From Paenibacillus mesophilus (GTDB lineage Bacteria > Bacillota > Bacilli > Paenibacillales > NBRC-103111), in assembly GCF_005938385.1 (NCBI RefSeq), contig NZ_VCRA01000003.1, forward strand, positions 1-64,000: a DNA stretch of 64,000 bases. Reading direction: 5' to 3'. The position numbers and the translations under genes are program-made. Of this stretch, positions 40,927-49,301 are shown piece by piece. The notes below the pieces were generated by a model. It was not told the origin of the DNA and did not search any database. It saw only the letters and a program-made list of their open reading frames with translations. Numbering within the stretch: position 1 is the first letter of the stretch; the number at the start of each line of letters is the position of its first letter.

Positions 40927-42033
40927 ATGCACCAACGAATCGTAATCAAAATCGGCAGCAGCTCGCTCACATCGGACGAAGGCGGGCTGAATCGCTCCAA
41001 AATCGATTTTTTTGCCGGAGAGCTGTCCCGGCTTCAGGATGAAGGATACAGCGTCGTGCTTGTCACATCCGGCGCCGTCGCTGCCGGATTCCGCAAAATC
41101 GGCTACGCCAAGCGGCCGAAGGCGCTTCACGAGAAGCAAGCTTCGGCGGCGGTCGGCCAGGCGCTGCTCATGCAGTGCTATAATGAAGCTTTCGCGAAGC
41201 ACGACTATTCGGTTGCGCAAATTTTACTCACCCGTTCCGACTTCAGAAGCCGCAAGCGGAACCACAATGCGCTCATGACGATGCAGGAGCTGATGATCCG
41301 CAGAGTGATCCCGATTATTAACGAGAACGATACCGTCGCCGTCGACGAGCTGAAGTTCGGAGAGAACGATACGTTATCCGCCCTCGTCGCCAATTTGCTG
41401 AAAGCGCAGAAGCTGGTCATCCTTACCGATACCGACGGCTTGTATACGGACGACCCGCGCAAAAACAGCAACGCGCACCGCATCGACCGTGTCGAGGAAA
41501 TAAGCGAGGACATTTTCCGCATCGCCGGAGGCTCGGGTTCTTCCGTCGGCACGGGCGGCATGCGCTCCAAGGTCGAAGCGGCGAGAATCGCCACGAGCGG
41601 CGGAGTTCCCGTCTTTGTAGGCCGGGCGGATGAACCCGGAGATATTCTCCATGCGGTGCGAGGTACGGGCAAAGGCACTTATTTCGATACAAGCTCGCAT
41701 ACGTTGTCCACTAAAAAGCAGTGGATCGGCTTCCACTCCGAGCCGCAAGGCAAAGTGCAGGTCGACACCGGAGCGGAACGAGCACTTATCGACGGAGGCA
41801 AAAGCTTGCTGCCGGCCGGCGTAACCGAAGTGGACGGAGAATTCCATCCGGGTGACGTGATCGAGGTAACGGACTTGAATGGACGCACGCTTGGCCGAGG
41901 AGTAGTCAACTACGCATCTTGGCAATTGAAGGCCGTAGCCGGCCTATCAACCGATGAAGTTCGCAAGCGCGTGGACGTATCGCGGATCGAAGTCGTCCAC
42001 CGGGACGAATGGATCGTTTTTGCGGGGAGGTAA
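40927..42033 (+). CDS. proB: Glutamate 5-kinase
   Basis: A 368-residue enzyme that phosphorylates glutamate to start proline synthesis. The amino-acid-kinase domain begins QRIVIKIGSSSLTSDEGGL, with VTSGAVAAGF, IINENDTVAVDEL and GTGGMRSKVEAA; a C-terminal PUA domain (about 270-368) follows (GKSLLPAGVTEVDGEF, GDVIEV). The true start is the ATG at 40927 with AAGGTGGGA; the frame is open further upstream but that part is the T-box leader. First gene of the T-box operon, six bases ahead of proS. Confidence 0.96.
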   Translation: MHQRIVIKIGSSSLTSDEGGLNRSKIDFFAGELSRLQDEGYSVVLVTSGAVAAGFRKIGYAKRPKALHEKQASAAVGQALLMQCYNEAFAKHDYSVAQILLTRSDFRSRKRNHNALMTMQELMIRRVIPIINENDTVAVDELKFGENDTLSALVANLLKAQKLVILTDTDGLYTDDPRKNSNAHRIDRVEEISEDIFRIAGGSGSSVGTGGMRSKVEAARIATSGGVPVFVGRADEPGDILHAVRGTGKGTYFDTSSHTLSTKKQWIGFHSEPQGKVQVDTGAERALIDGGKSLLPAGVTEVDGEFHPGDVIEVTDLNGRTLGRGVVNYASWQLKAVAGLSTDEVRKRVDVSRIEVVHRDEWIVFAGR

Positions 42034-42039
42034 CCATAT

Positions 42040-43785
42040 ATGAGGCTGCGACATACGCTCATTCCGACATTGAGGGACGACCCTTCCGATGCCGAGACGG
42101 CAAGCCACCGGTTTATGGCGCGCGCCGGTCTGATCCGACAGCTTGCTTCCGGGGTCTATACTTACCTTCCGCTCGGTTACCGCGTCCTGCGCAATGTAGA
42201 GCGGATCATCCGGGAGGAAATGGAGAAGGCCGGCGCGGTCGAGCTGCTGCTGCCGGCGCTTCATCCGGCGGAGCTGTGGCAGGAGAGCGGCCGCTGGGAC
42301 GTGTACGGCGACGAGCTGATGCGTCTCAAAGACCGCAACGGACGGCCGTTCGCGCTCGGGGCTACTCATGAGGAGGCAATTACTTCGCTCGTCCGGGACG
42401 AAGTGAAGTCGTACAAGAAGCTCCCGCTCACGCTTTATCAAATCCAGACGAAATTCCGCGACGAAAGGCGTCCGCGCTACGGGCTGCTCCGGGGCCGCGA
42501 ATTTCTGATGAAGGACGCCTACTCGTTCGATGCCTCTCAGGAAGGGCTTGATCAGAGCTATACGAGGATGTACGACGCGTATACCGCCATTTTCACAAGA
42601 TGCGGGTTGAAGTTCCGTGCCATCGAAGCCGACTCGGGGGCGATAGGCGGCTCCGATACACATGAATTTATGGCGCTGTCGGACATCGGCGAAGATACGA
42701 TCGTACATTGCGGTCAATGCGATTATGCGGCCAATCTCGAGCTGGCGGAATCGGTCGGGAGCGTAAACGCCAAAGCGGATGCGGGCGGCGTGGCCGCCGA
42801 CAAAGCCGAACCGGGCGCCACCGCCCCCGCTGCCTTCGGCGCCGGACAAATCGTCGAGACGCCGAATTGCAGAACGATCGCCCAGCTGACCCGTTTCTTC
42901 GGTGTCGGACCGGAACGCATCGTCAAGTCGATCGCGCTGCTCATCGACGGACGCCCGGTCGTAGCACTCGTCCGGGGAGACCGCGAGCTGAACGAGACGA
43001 AGATCAAACGCATGCTCGGCGCAACGTCCGCGGAATTGATGTCGGAGCAGGATATTACGGATAAGCTCGGGTCCGTAGCGGGATTTATCGGGCCGGTCAA
43101 CTTGCCGTCCGACATCCCGATTATGGCGGACGAAGAAATTCGCGGTATGCGCCAAGCGATCGTAGGAGCCAACGCCGCTGACCGCCATCTGGTTGACGTC
43201 GATGCGGACCGTGACTTCCGGATCAATCTGTACGGCGACCTTCGGACGGCGACTGCCGGAGACCGGTGCACCCGCTGCGGAGGAGAACTCCGCTTCGATA
43301 AGGGCATTGAAGTCGGCCATGTCTTCAAGCTCGGCACGAAATACAGCGAGGCGATGCGCGCGACGTATTTGGACGATTCCGGCAAGTCCAACCCGTATAT
43401 CATGGGCTGCTACGGCATCGGCGTCTCCCGCCTGCTGGCGGCTATCGTCGAGCAGCATCACAACGATGCGGGAATCGTCTGGCCCGCCGAGATAACGCCG
43501 TATCGCGTTCATCTCATCGTCATCCAGACCAACAATACCGTACAGATGGAACTGGCCGAGAAGCTGTATCGCGACTTGCAAAACGCGGGCTGCGACGTGC
43601 TGTACGACGACCGCGACGATCGGGCCGGGGCCAAATTCGCCGATGCCGATCTGATCGGCCTCCCGCTGCGGGTAACGGTCGGGAAACGCGCCGCCGAAGG
43701 CATCGTCGAGTGCAAACGAAGAAGCGAAGCGGAATCGTTCGAGCTGGCTGCCGATCGATTGACCGATTTCGTACGGAGCATGTAA
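42040..43785 (+). CDS. proS: Prolyl-tRNA synthetase, bacterial type with editing domain
   Basis: A 581-residue class II synthetase that charges tRNA-Pro. Motif 2 is in FRDERRPRYGLLRGREF, the substrate loop in GATHEEAI, and motif 3 in GCYGIGVSRLLAA. A YbaK-like editing insertion (about 235-385, with RTIAQLTRFFGVGPERIVKS) clears mischarged alanine, and an anticodon-binding domain ends the protein. Length is normal. It starts six bases after proB, inside a proline-biosynthesis operon behind a T-box, so enzyme and amino-acid supply rise together when proline is short. Whether the genome has a second proS elsewhere cannot be seen here. Confidence 0.95.
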   Translation: MRLRHTLIPTLRDDPSDAETASHRFMARAGLIRQLASGVYTYLPLGYRVLRNVERIIREEMEKAGAVELLLPALHPAELWQESGRWDVYGDELMRLKDRNGRPFALGATHEEAITSLVRDEVKSYKKLPLTLYQIQTKFRDERRPRYGLLRGREFLMKDAYSFDASQEGLDQSYTRMYDAYTAIFTRCGLKFRAIEADSGAIGGSDTHEFMALSDIGEDTIVHCGQCDYAANLELAESVGSVNAKADAGGVAADKAEPGATAPAAFGAGQIVETPNCRTIAQLTRFFGVGPERIVKSIALLIDGRPVVALVRGDRELNETKIKRMLGATSAELMSEQDITDKLGSVAGFIGPVNLPSDIPIMADEEIRGMRQAIVGANAADRHLVDVDADRDFRINLYGDLRTATAGDRCTRCGGELRFDKGIEVGHVFKLGTKYSEAMRATYLDDSGKSNPYIMGCYGIGVSRLLAAIVEQHHNDAGIVWPAEITPYRVHLIVIQTNNTVQMELAEKLYRDLQNAGCDVLYDDRDDRAGAKFADADLIGLPLRVTVGKRAAEGIVECKRRSEAESFELAADRLTDFVRSM

Positions 43786-43821
43786 ACGGCATTTCATCCA
43801 ATATCCGGAGGAGGACTACTT

Positions 43822-45069
43822 ATGAGTGAAGTTCGCGAGAAAGCGGCAAAAGCGAAGCAAGCCGCCCGCATCATGAACCGTTTGACGACGGAGCAAAAAA
43901 ACGAAGCGCTCGCGTTGATGGCGGATGCGCTGATCGCCGAAAGCGCGGCCATTCTGGAAGCGAACGCCAAAGATTTGGAGCGCGGCCGGCAGGAAGGCAC
44001 CTCCGAGTCGCTGCTTGACCGTCTCGCCTTGACCGAAAAGCGGATCGAAGGGATTGCGGAAGGGCTTCGGCAAATTATCGAGCTTCCCGATCCGACCGGA
44101 CGCCTGTTGGAAGAAACGACTCGTCCGAACGGCCTCGTGATCCGCAAATATACGGTCCCGCTCGGCGTAATCGGAATCGTGTACGAAGCGCGCCCCAATG
44201 TCACCGTCGACGCCGCCGGCCTATGCTTAAAAAGCGGAAACTCGGTCGTGCTCCGCGGCGGGTCGGCCGCGCTCGAATCGAATAAAGCGATCGTGGGCAT
44301 TATGCATAAAGCGTTGTCCCGCTCCGCTTTGCCGCCGGACTGCGTGCAAATTATCGAGAGCTCGGACCGCTCTTCGGTCGACGAGCTGCTGAAGCTGAAC
44401 GGGCTGCTCGACGTCATCATTCCGAGGGGCGGACGTTCGCTTATCCAGAATGTCGTGCAAAACTCGACGGTTCCCGTTATCGAAACGGGCGAAGGCATTT
44501 GCCATACGTATCTGGACGACGAAGCCGATCCGGCAATTGCCGAGCCGATCGTCATCAATGCGAAAGTGCAGCGCCCTTCCGTATGCAACTCGATGGAGAC
44601 GCTGCTCGTTCACGAACGGTATGCGGGGGCGCATCTGGCCGATCTTGCCGGGAAGCTTAAAGAGCTGGGAGTCGAGCTGAGAGGCTGCGACAGAAGCCGT
44701 TCGCTCGTACCCGGGATGAAGGAAGCGACGGAGACGGACTGGCGGACCGAGTACAACGATCTCATCCTGTCCGTCAAGGTCGTAGACGGTTTGGACGAAG
44801 CGCTCGAGCATATAAGCGCATACGGTACGCTTCATTCGGAATGCATCGTTACCGAGCATACCGAACGCGCCGAACGTTTTCTTAAGGAAGTCGACGCGGC
44901 TTCCGTCTACCATAACGCCTCCACCCGCTTTACCGACGGATTCGAATTCGGGTACGGCGCGGAGATTGGAATCAGCACGCAGAAGCTGCATGCGCGCGGT
45001 CCGATGGGGCTGCCTGCTCTGACCTCGACGAAATATGTCGTGCACGGAACCGGGCAAATCCGCGGATAG
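43822..45069 (+). CDS. proA: Gamma-glutamyl phosphate reductase
   Basis: A 415-residue NADPH-dependent enzyme of the aldehyde-dehydrogenase fold, reducing gamma-glutamyl phosphate to glutamate semialdehyde. The catalytic cysteine is in KVQRPSVCNSMETLLVH, the family motif IIPRGGRSLIQNV is intact, and the C-terminal EIGISTQKLHARGPMGL is typical. GGAGGAGG precedes the ATG. It is third in the pro operon, 36 bases after proS. Confidence 0.97.
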   Translation: MSEVREKAAKAKQAARIMNRLTTEQKNEALALMADALIAESAAILEANAKDLERGRQEGTSESLLDRLALTEKRIEGIAEGLRQIIELPDPTGRLLEETTRPNGLVIRKYTVPLGVIGIVYEARPNVTVDAAGLCLKSGNSVVLRGGSAALESNKAIVGIMHKALSRSALPPDCVQIIESSDRSSVDELLKLNGLLDVIIPRGGRSLIQNVVQNSTVPVIETGEGICHTYLDDEADPAIAEPIVINAKVQRPSVCNSMETLLVHERYAGAHLADLAGKLKELGVELRGCDRSRSLVPGMKEATETDWRTEYNDLILSVKVVDGLDEALEHISAYGTLHSECIVTEHTERAERFLKEVDAASVYHNASTRFTDGFEFGYGAEIGISTQKLHARGPMGLPALTSTKYVVHGTGQIRG

Positions 45070-45105
45070 AACCCGGCCGCCCGGCCAGGAAAGGAGACTT
45101 GTACG

Positions 45106-45981
45106 ATGAGTAATACGGCTATGCTGCAGGAGAAAATCGCATTTATCGGCGCGGGTTCGTTAGCCGAATCCATGTTTCGCGGACTGATCGAGAAAGAAAT
45201 CGCCGTGCCGGAAAACATATATGCCGTCAACCGTCAAGACGACGAGAGGCTGCAATACGTGCGGGAAACTTACGGAATCCAGGCGTCGCGCCACCCCCAA
45301 GAGCTGGAACGACGGGTCCGGGAAGCGGATATAGTCGTCCTGAACATGAAGCCTAAAGATGCCGCGTCCGGCATTGCCGAAATCCGCCATCTGTTTCGCC
45401 CGGACCAACTGATCGTGTCCGTCATGGCGGGAATTTCCATCGAGACGCTTCAGCGCTTTCTCGGCGGAACTTTCCCTATTGCGCGGACAATGCCGAACAC
45501 GAGCAGCACGATCGGACTCGGAGCGACCGGGATCAGCTTCTCCGAGACCGTATCCGCCGGGCAGCGTCGCACCGCTCTCGCCTTGTTCGAGGCGGTAGGC
45601 GTCGTCACCATTGTAGAAGAGCACAAGCTCGACATCGTGACCGGCGTCTCGGGCAGCGGCCCCGCTTATATATACTACATCATGGAAGCGATGATTTCCG
45701 CAGGCGTTGAAGGCGGACTGTCCGAGGAGTCGGCCCGCGAGCTGACGGTTCAAACCGTATTGGGCGCCGCCCAAATGGTCAAAACGACAAACGAAGCGCC
45801 AAGCGAGCTACGTCGGAAAGTGACGTCTCCGAACGGAACGACTCAGGCCGCCATCGAGCTGCTGCAGGAAAACCGCGTAGCGGAATCCGTCGGCCGCGCC
45901 GTATTCCGCGCCGCCGAGCGGGCACGCGAGATGGGCAAGCAGATCGCCGAACAATCTTTGCCGCAAGGAAAGCAGGTGTAG
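45106..45981 (+). CDS. proC: Pyrroline-5-carboxylate reductase
   Basis: A 291-residue enzyme for the last step of proline synthesis. A Rossmann start (IAFIGAGSLAESMFRGL), then RTMPNTSSTIGLGATGIS and the highly conserved GVSGSGPAYIYYIMEAM and TSPNGTTQAAIELL are present. The second glycine of the nucleotide loop is followed by SLAES rather than the commoner NMAEA/MGEA. It begins 36 bases after proA, and its stop lies two bases before the mtnW start, so translation of mtnW is probably coupled to it. Confidence 0.96.
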   Translation: MSNTAMLQEKIAFIGAGSLAESMFRGLIEKEIAVPENIYAVNRQDDERLQYVRETYGIQASRHPQELERRVREADIVVLNMKPKDAASGIAEIRHLFRPDQLIVSVMAGISIETLQRFLGGTFPIARTMPNTSSTIGLGATGISFSETVSAGQRRTALALFEAVGVVTIVEEHKLDIVTGVSGSGPAYIYYIMEAMISAGVEGGLSEESARELTVQTVLGAAQMVKTTNEAPSELRRKVTSPNGTTQAAIELLQENRVAESVGRAVFRAAERAREMGKQIAEQSLPQGKQV

Positions 45982-45983
45982 TT

Positions 45984-47267
45984 ATGAGTTCTTATTGCGT
46001 CGCAACTTACCGTTGTTATGACGACAAAGCCGATTTTCATAAAAAAGCCCAATCGATCGCCGTAGGACTGACCGTCGGCAGCTGGACCGAGCTGCCTGCG
46101 GCGAAGCAAAAGGAAATGGAAAAGCATCTGGGGCAAGTTCTCTCCGTACAAGTGACGGAAGCATCCGACGCTCCGGACGGCTCAGGCGGACGTTACGCCG
46201 ATATCCGGATCGCTTATCCCGACATCAACTTCAGCGCCGATGTCCCGGCCCTGCTCGTCACCGTGTTCGGGAAGCTGTCGATGGACGGGAGGATCAAGCT
46301 GATCGATCTGCAGTTCTCCCCTTCCTTCCTGAGCGGGTTCGGCGGGCCGAAATTCGGCGTTGCCGGCGTGCGCGAGCTGCTCGGCGTTCATGACCGCCCG
46401 CTGCTCATGAGCATTTTCAAGTCCGTAGTCGGTCACGATCTCGAAGAGCTGAGCCATCAGTTCTACGGTCAAGCCGCAGGCGGGGTCGATCTGATCAAGG
46501 ACGACGAAATTTTGTTCGAGAATCCGCTCACCCCTATCGAGAAACGGGTCGAAGCTTGCATGGCGGCGGCAGGCCGGGCTCAAGCCGTAACGGGGCAAAA
46601 GCTGCTCTATGCCGTGAACGTGACCGGCCCCGCTTCCAAGCTGGCGGATCAAGCAAAGAAGGCGATTGCCGCCGGAGCGAACGCGATTTTGTTCAATGTG
46701 CTTGCCTACGGCTTCGATACGCTGCGCGAGTTGAGCGCCGATCCGGATATTAACGTCCCGATCGCGGCGCATCCGGCCTTGGCGGGAGCTTTGTATCCGT
46801 CGCCTCATTACGGCATCTCCGCCTCCGTGCTGCTGGGCAAGCTGATGCGGCTGTGCGGAGCCGACCTCGTCTTGTTCCCTTCGCCATACGGCTCCGTCGT
46901 TATGCCGAAGGAAGAGAATATGGCGATCCGTCATGCGCTCGTCACCGACAAGCTGGACGAGGATTACGTATACCGTGCGCCGGGGAGCGTAGACAATCTG
47001 CCGTCCCTCCTGCTGCGAAGCAGCTTCCCCGTTCCGTCGGCGGGCATCCACCCGGGGCTCGTTCCTTGGATCATTCGCGATTTCGGAACCGAAGTTGTCG
47101 TAAACGCCGGAGGAGGCATTCACGGCCACCCGCTGGGCACGGCCGCGGGCGGACAAGCTTTCCGGCAAGCTATTGAGGCCGTTATGAACGGCGTCGCCTT
47201 GGCCGATTACGCCGAGTCGCATCCGGAGCTGGACGCCGCCATCGAACGGTGGGGGGCCAAACAATGA
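45984..47267 (+). CDS. mtnW: 2,3-diketo-5-methylthiopentyl-1-phosphate enolase (RuBisCO-like protein)
   Basis: A 427-residue RuBisCO-like protein of the methionine salvage pathway; it enolises 2,3-diketo-5-methylthiopentyl-1-phosphate. The RuBisCO fold signature GGVDLIKDDEIL carries the lysine that is carbamylated for metal binding, and the C-terminal NAGGGIHGHPLGTAAGGQAFRQA is typical of the phosphate site. It does not need to fix CO2. Its ribosome binding site overlaps the end of proC, and its stop overlaps the mtnX start (ATGA). Confidence 0.94.
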   Translation: MSSYCVATYRCYDDKADFHKKAQSIAVGLTVGSWTELPAAKQKEMEKHLGQVLSVQVTEASDAPDGSGGRYADIRIAYPDINFSADVPALLVTVFGKLSMDGRIKLIDLQFSPSFLSGFGGPKFGVAGVRELLGVHDRPLLMSIFKSVVGHDLEELSHQFYGQAAGGVDLIKDDEILFENPLTPIEKRVEACMAAAGRAQAVTGQKLLYAVNVTGPASKLADQAKKAIAAGANAILFNVLAYGFDTLRELSADPDINVPIAAHPALAGALYPSPHYGISASVLLGKLMRLCGADLVLFPSPYGSVVMPKEENMAIRHALVTDKLDEDYVYRAPGSVDNLPSLLLRSSFPVPSAGIHPGLVPWIIRDFGTEVVVNAGGGIHGHPLGTAAGGQAFRQAIEAVMNGVALADYAESHPELDAAIERWGAKQ

Positions 47268-47926
47268 AGCGCCCGATTATTTTCTGCGATTTCGACGGAA
47301 CGATTACGGAGAGCGATAACATCGTCGCCATTATGCGGCATTTCAACCCGCCGGGCTGGGAGACGCTGGTCGATCAAGTCGTTACGAACAAGATCAGCAT
47401 CCGGGACGGCGTCGGGCGCATGTTCGAGCTGCTTCCTTCTTCAAGCAAGGACGAAGTGGCGAAATTCGTCTTCGATACCGCAAACATTAGAGCCGGTTTC
47501 CCGGAGCTTCTGAGCTATTGCGAGCAAAACGGCATCGAGTTTCTGGTCACGAGCGGCGGGATCGACTTTTTCCTGCTGCCGCTGCTCGAGCCTTTTCCGA
47601 TTCCGGAAGAGCGGATTTATTGCAATGCCAGCGATTTTTCCGGGGAACGGATTCGAATCGTTTGGCCGCACCGGTGCGACGAGCACTGCTCGAACGACTG
47701 CGGGATGTGCAAGACGACGGTCATCCGCCGTTATTCCGAAGAAGATTATATGCGGATATTGATTGGGGACAGCGTTACGGATTTCGAAGGCGCAAAGCTC
47801 GCCGACCTCGTATTTGCCAGATCGCACCTGATCACGAAATGCGAACAGCTCGGCTTGCCCTATGTGCCTTATGAAACATTCCATGACGTGATCCGTCATC
47901 TGAAGTCGATTCAGGAAGGAGAATAA
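47264..47926 (+). CDS. mtnX: 2-hydroxy-3-keto-5-methylthiopentenyl-1-phosphate phosphatase
   Basis: A 220-residue HAD-superfamily phosphatase acting directly after MtnW. Motif I is FCDFDGTITESDN, motif II in FLVTSGGIDFF, and motif III/IV in IGDSVTDFEGAKLAD. A cysteine cluster CDEHCSNDCGMC in the cap region is a known trait of MtnX-like proteins. The start is the ATG at 47264 in the ATGA overlap with mtnW. Confidence 0.93.
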   Translation: MKRPIIFCDFDGTITESDNIVAIMRHFNPPGWETLVDQVVTNKISIRDGVGRMFELLPSSSKDEVAKFVFDTANIRAGFPELLSYCEQNGIEFLVTSGGIDFFLLPLLEPFPIPEERIYCNASDFSGERIRIVWPHRCDEHCSNDCGMCKTTVIRRYSEEDYMRILIGDSVTDFEGAKLADLVFARSHLITKCEQLGLPYVPYETFHDVIRHLKSIQEGE

Positions 47927-47929
47927 GCT

Positions 47930-48574
47930 TTGAACGATCCCATCTATACATTGGAGCAGCGCCAGCTTGCTTTCAGTCAATTGAAGGAAGTAAAAACGGA
48001 GCTTGACGCGCGCGGCTGGTTTCCCGCGACAAGCGGCAACTTGTCGGTACGGGTAGGCGAATTCGCTTCCGACCGTTTCGCCTTCGCCGTCACCTCGAGC
48101 GGCCGGGACAAGTCGAAGCATTCGCCGGAAGACTACTTGATCGTGGACGGCAGCGGGCGTCCGGTTGAACCGACGAGATTGAAGCCTTCGGCCGAAACGC
48201 TCATCCATTGCGAGATTTACAGGTTGACCGGCTGCGGTGCCGTGTTCCACGTCCATACCGTGTACAACAATATCATTTCCGAGCTGTACGCGGAGGGCGG
48301 CTATGTACCGTTTCAAGGGGTGGAGCTGATCAAGGCGTTCAACATCTGGGAGGAAGACGCGCGCATCGAAGTGCCGATCCTGCCGAACTATGCGGACATC
48401 GCGAGAATCGCCGCCCTCGTCGAAGGTCGGCTTGACGCGAGAGTACCGGGTATCGTGCTGCGCAATCACGGCATTTACGCCTGGGGGGCCAACGTGTTCG
48501 AGGCGAAGCGTCATCTGGAAGCTTTCGAGTTTTTGTTCGAGTATGCTTATCGCTGGAAAGCTTTGAATCTGTAA
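47930..48574 (+). CDS. mtnB: Methylthioribulose-1-phosphate dehydratase
   Basis: A 214-residue zinc enzyme of the class II aldolase fold that dehydrates methylthioribulose-1-phosphate in methionine salvage. Zinc histidines are in VFHVHTVYNN and VLRNHGIYAWG, and FPATSGNLSVR is the family start. It uses a TTG start (47930) with GGAAGGAGA upstream, overlapping the mtnX stop. It ends the operon before a clear terminator. The acireductone dioxygenase gene mtnD and the mtnK-mtnA pair are not in this window. Confidence 0.94.
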   Translation: MNDPIYTLEQRQLAFSQLKEVKTELDARGWFPATSGNLSVRVGEFASDRFAFAVTSSGRDKSKHSPEDYLIVDGSGRPVEPTRLKPSAETLIHCEIYRLTGCGAVFHVHTVYNNIISELYAEGGYVPFQGVELIKAFNIWEEDARIEVPILPNYADIARIAALVEGRLDARVPGIVLRNHGIYAWGANVFEAKRHLEAFEFLFEYAYRWKALNL

Positions 48575-48589
48575 TCCTCTACTACACCG

Positions 48590-48613
48590 AGCGGCCAAAT
48601 GGCCGCTTTTAAA
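48590..48613 (+). terminator. Terminator of the pro-mtn operon
   Basis: GCGGCC-AAAT-GGCCGC at 48591-48606 is followed by TTTT, 16 bases after the mtnB stop. Confidence 0.8.
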
Positions 48614-48615
48614 CC

Positions 48616-48691
48616 GTTGAGAAAGTCAAAGTGGAGTGCATTCCCCAAACCCTTGTCATCGTCGCCTCCTCTTTTTGCGTACTTTCTCAAC
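48616..48691. repeat. 11-bp inverted repeat around a 54-bp centre
   Basis: GTTGAGAAAGT (48616-48626) and ACTTTCTCAAC (48681-48691) pair perfectly and the right arm is followed by AAATTTTTC. It lies between the mtnB terminator and the 3' end of the 48708-49169 gene. Role unknown; the loop is large for a terminator. Confidence 0.45.
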
Positions 48692-48707
48692 AAATTTTTC
48701 ACCGGCC

Positions 48708-49169
48708 CTACGGCCGCTCCACCACCCCGATGCCAAGGGCATAGTGCTGTTCAAGAATATGACGCACGCTCGATTGTTCCCCGCTCAAGCAGCGAACCAT
48801 CAGGATCAATTCCGCAGCCGGCCGCCTCACCCGCTTCTTCTTCAATAAACGCCGGTTCACGAACAAGTCCAGCGCAAACCCGATGAGGAACCCGGTTATA
48901 AACCCGATCAGCCCCCAAATGACCGGCCCCCAAGTCAAAATAAAACCAAAGCTGGCTCCGAGCACGGCACAAACGGTACCGATCACGGCACCGATGTCGA
49001 ACAAACTGATCCCGTCGGAACGATGAATCGAATCTAGCAGAGACCGGCCTCCCAGCATCTGTTCAAGCGGAACGGCCATAATCCGTTCTTTGCCGATTCC
49101 AAGCTGCTCGAGTTCGGCAACGGCCAGTTCTACGTCCAACGATTGCTGAAACGCAGAAATTATATACAT
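48708..49169 (-). CDS. Small membrane protein of unknown function
   Basis: A 153-residue protein with a soluble N-terminal part (a beta-alpha start MYIISAFQQSLDVELAVAEL like general-stress-protein folds), then a glycine-rich hydrophobic stretch at about 57-105 that should cross the membrane twice (IGAVIGTVCAVLGASFGFIL and WGLIGFITGFLIGFALDLFV). A basic RRLLKKKRVRRP follows, then a short cytoplasmic tail. I cannot name it; it is reminiscent of general stress 17M/YflT-like proteins with a glycine-zipper membrane part. The 49185-49289 inverted-repeat element lies just before its start. Confidence 0.65.
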   Translation of the reverse strand: MYIISAFQQSLDVELAVAELEQLGIGKERIMAVPLEQMLGGRSLLDSIHRSDGISLFDIGAVIGTVCAVLGASFGFILTWGPVIWGLIGFITGFLIGFALDLFVNRRLLKKKRVRRPAAELILMVRCLSGEQSSVRHILEQHYALGIGVVERP

Positions 49170-49301
49170 AGCGGCGTGCCCCCAAGTACAAAGTCAGACT
49201 TGCATGGTACTCTTCAAAGTTGGAATTTTTGCTTAGGACGAATCCTCGTACGGATTGGATTACACAAAATATTGCTCTGACTTTGTACTAATCATAGCGG
49301 C
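49167..49301. mobile_element. Possible miniature inverted-repeat element
   Basis: A perfect 14-bp inverted repeat, AGTACAAAGTCAGA (49185-49198) and TCTGACTTTGTACT (49276-49289), encloses 77 bases holding a small AATCC/GGATT hairpin. The direct repeat CATAGCGGC occurs at 49167-49175 and 49293-49301, outside the arms, as a target duplication would; but the arms are not flush with it, so this is tentative. Confidence 0.35.

Noticed and set aside
41947..43797. 616-residue minus-strand frame opposite proS
   Set aside because: Mirror image of the synthetase gene, Arg-rich, no start signals; proS has all synthetase motifs.
46182..47264. 360-residue minus-strand frame opposite mtnW
   Set aside because: Shadow of mtnW caused by GC-rich codon use; no recognisable domain.
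47441..48598. 385-residue minus-strand frame opposite mtnX and mtnB
   Set aside because: Spans two well-supported coupled genes and lacks a ribosome binding site.
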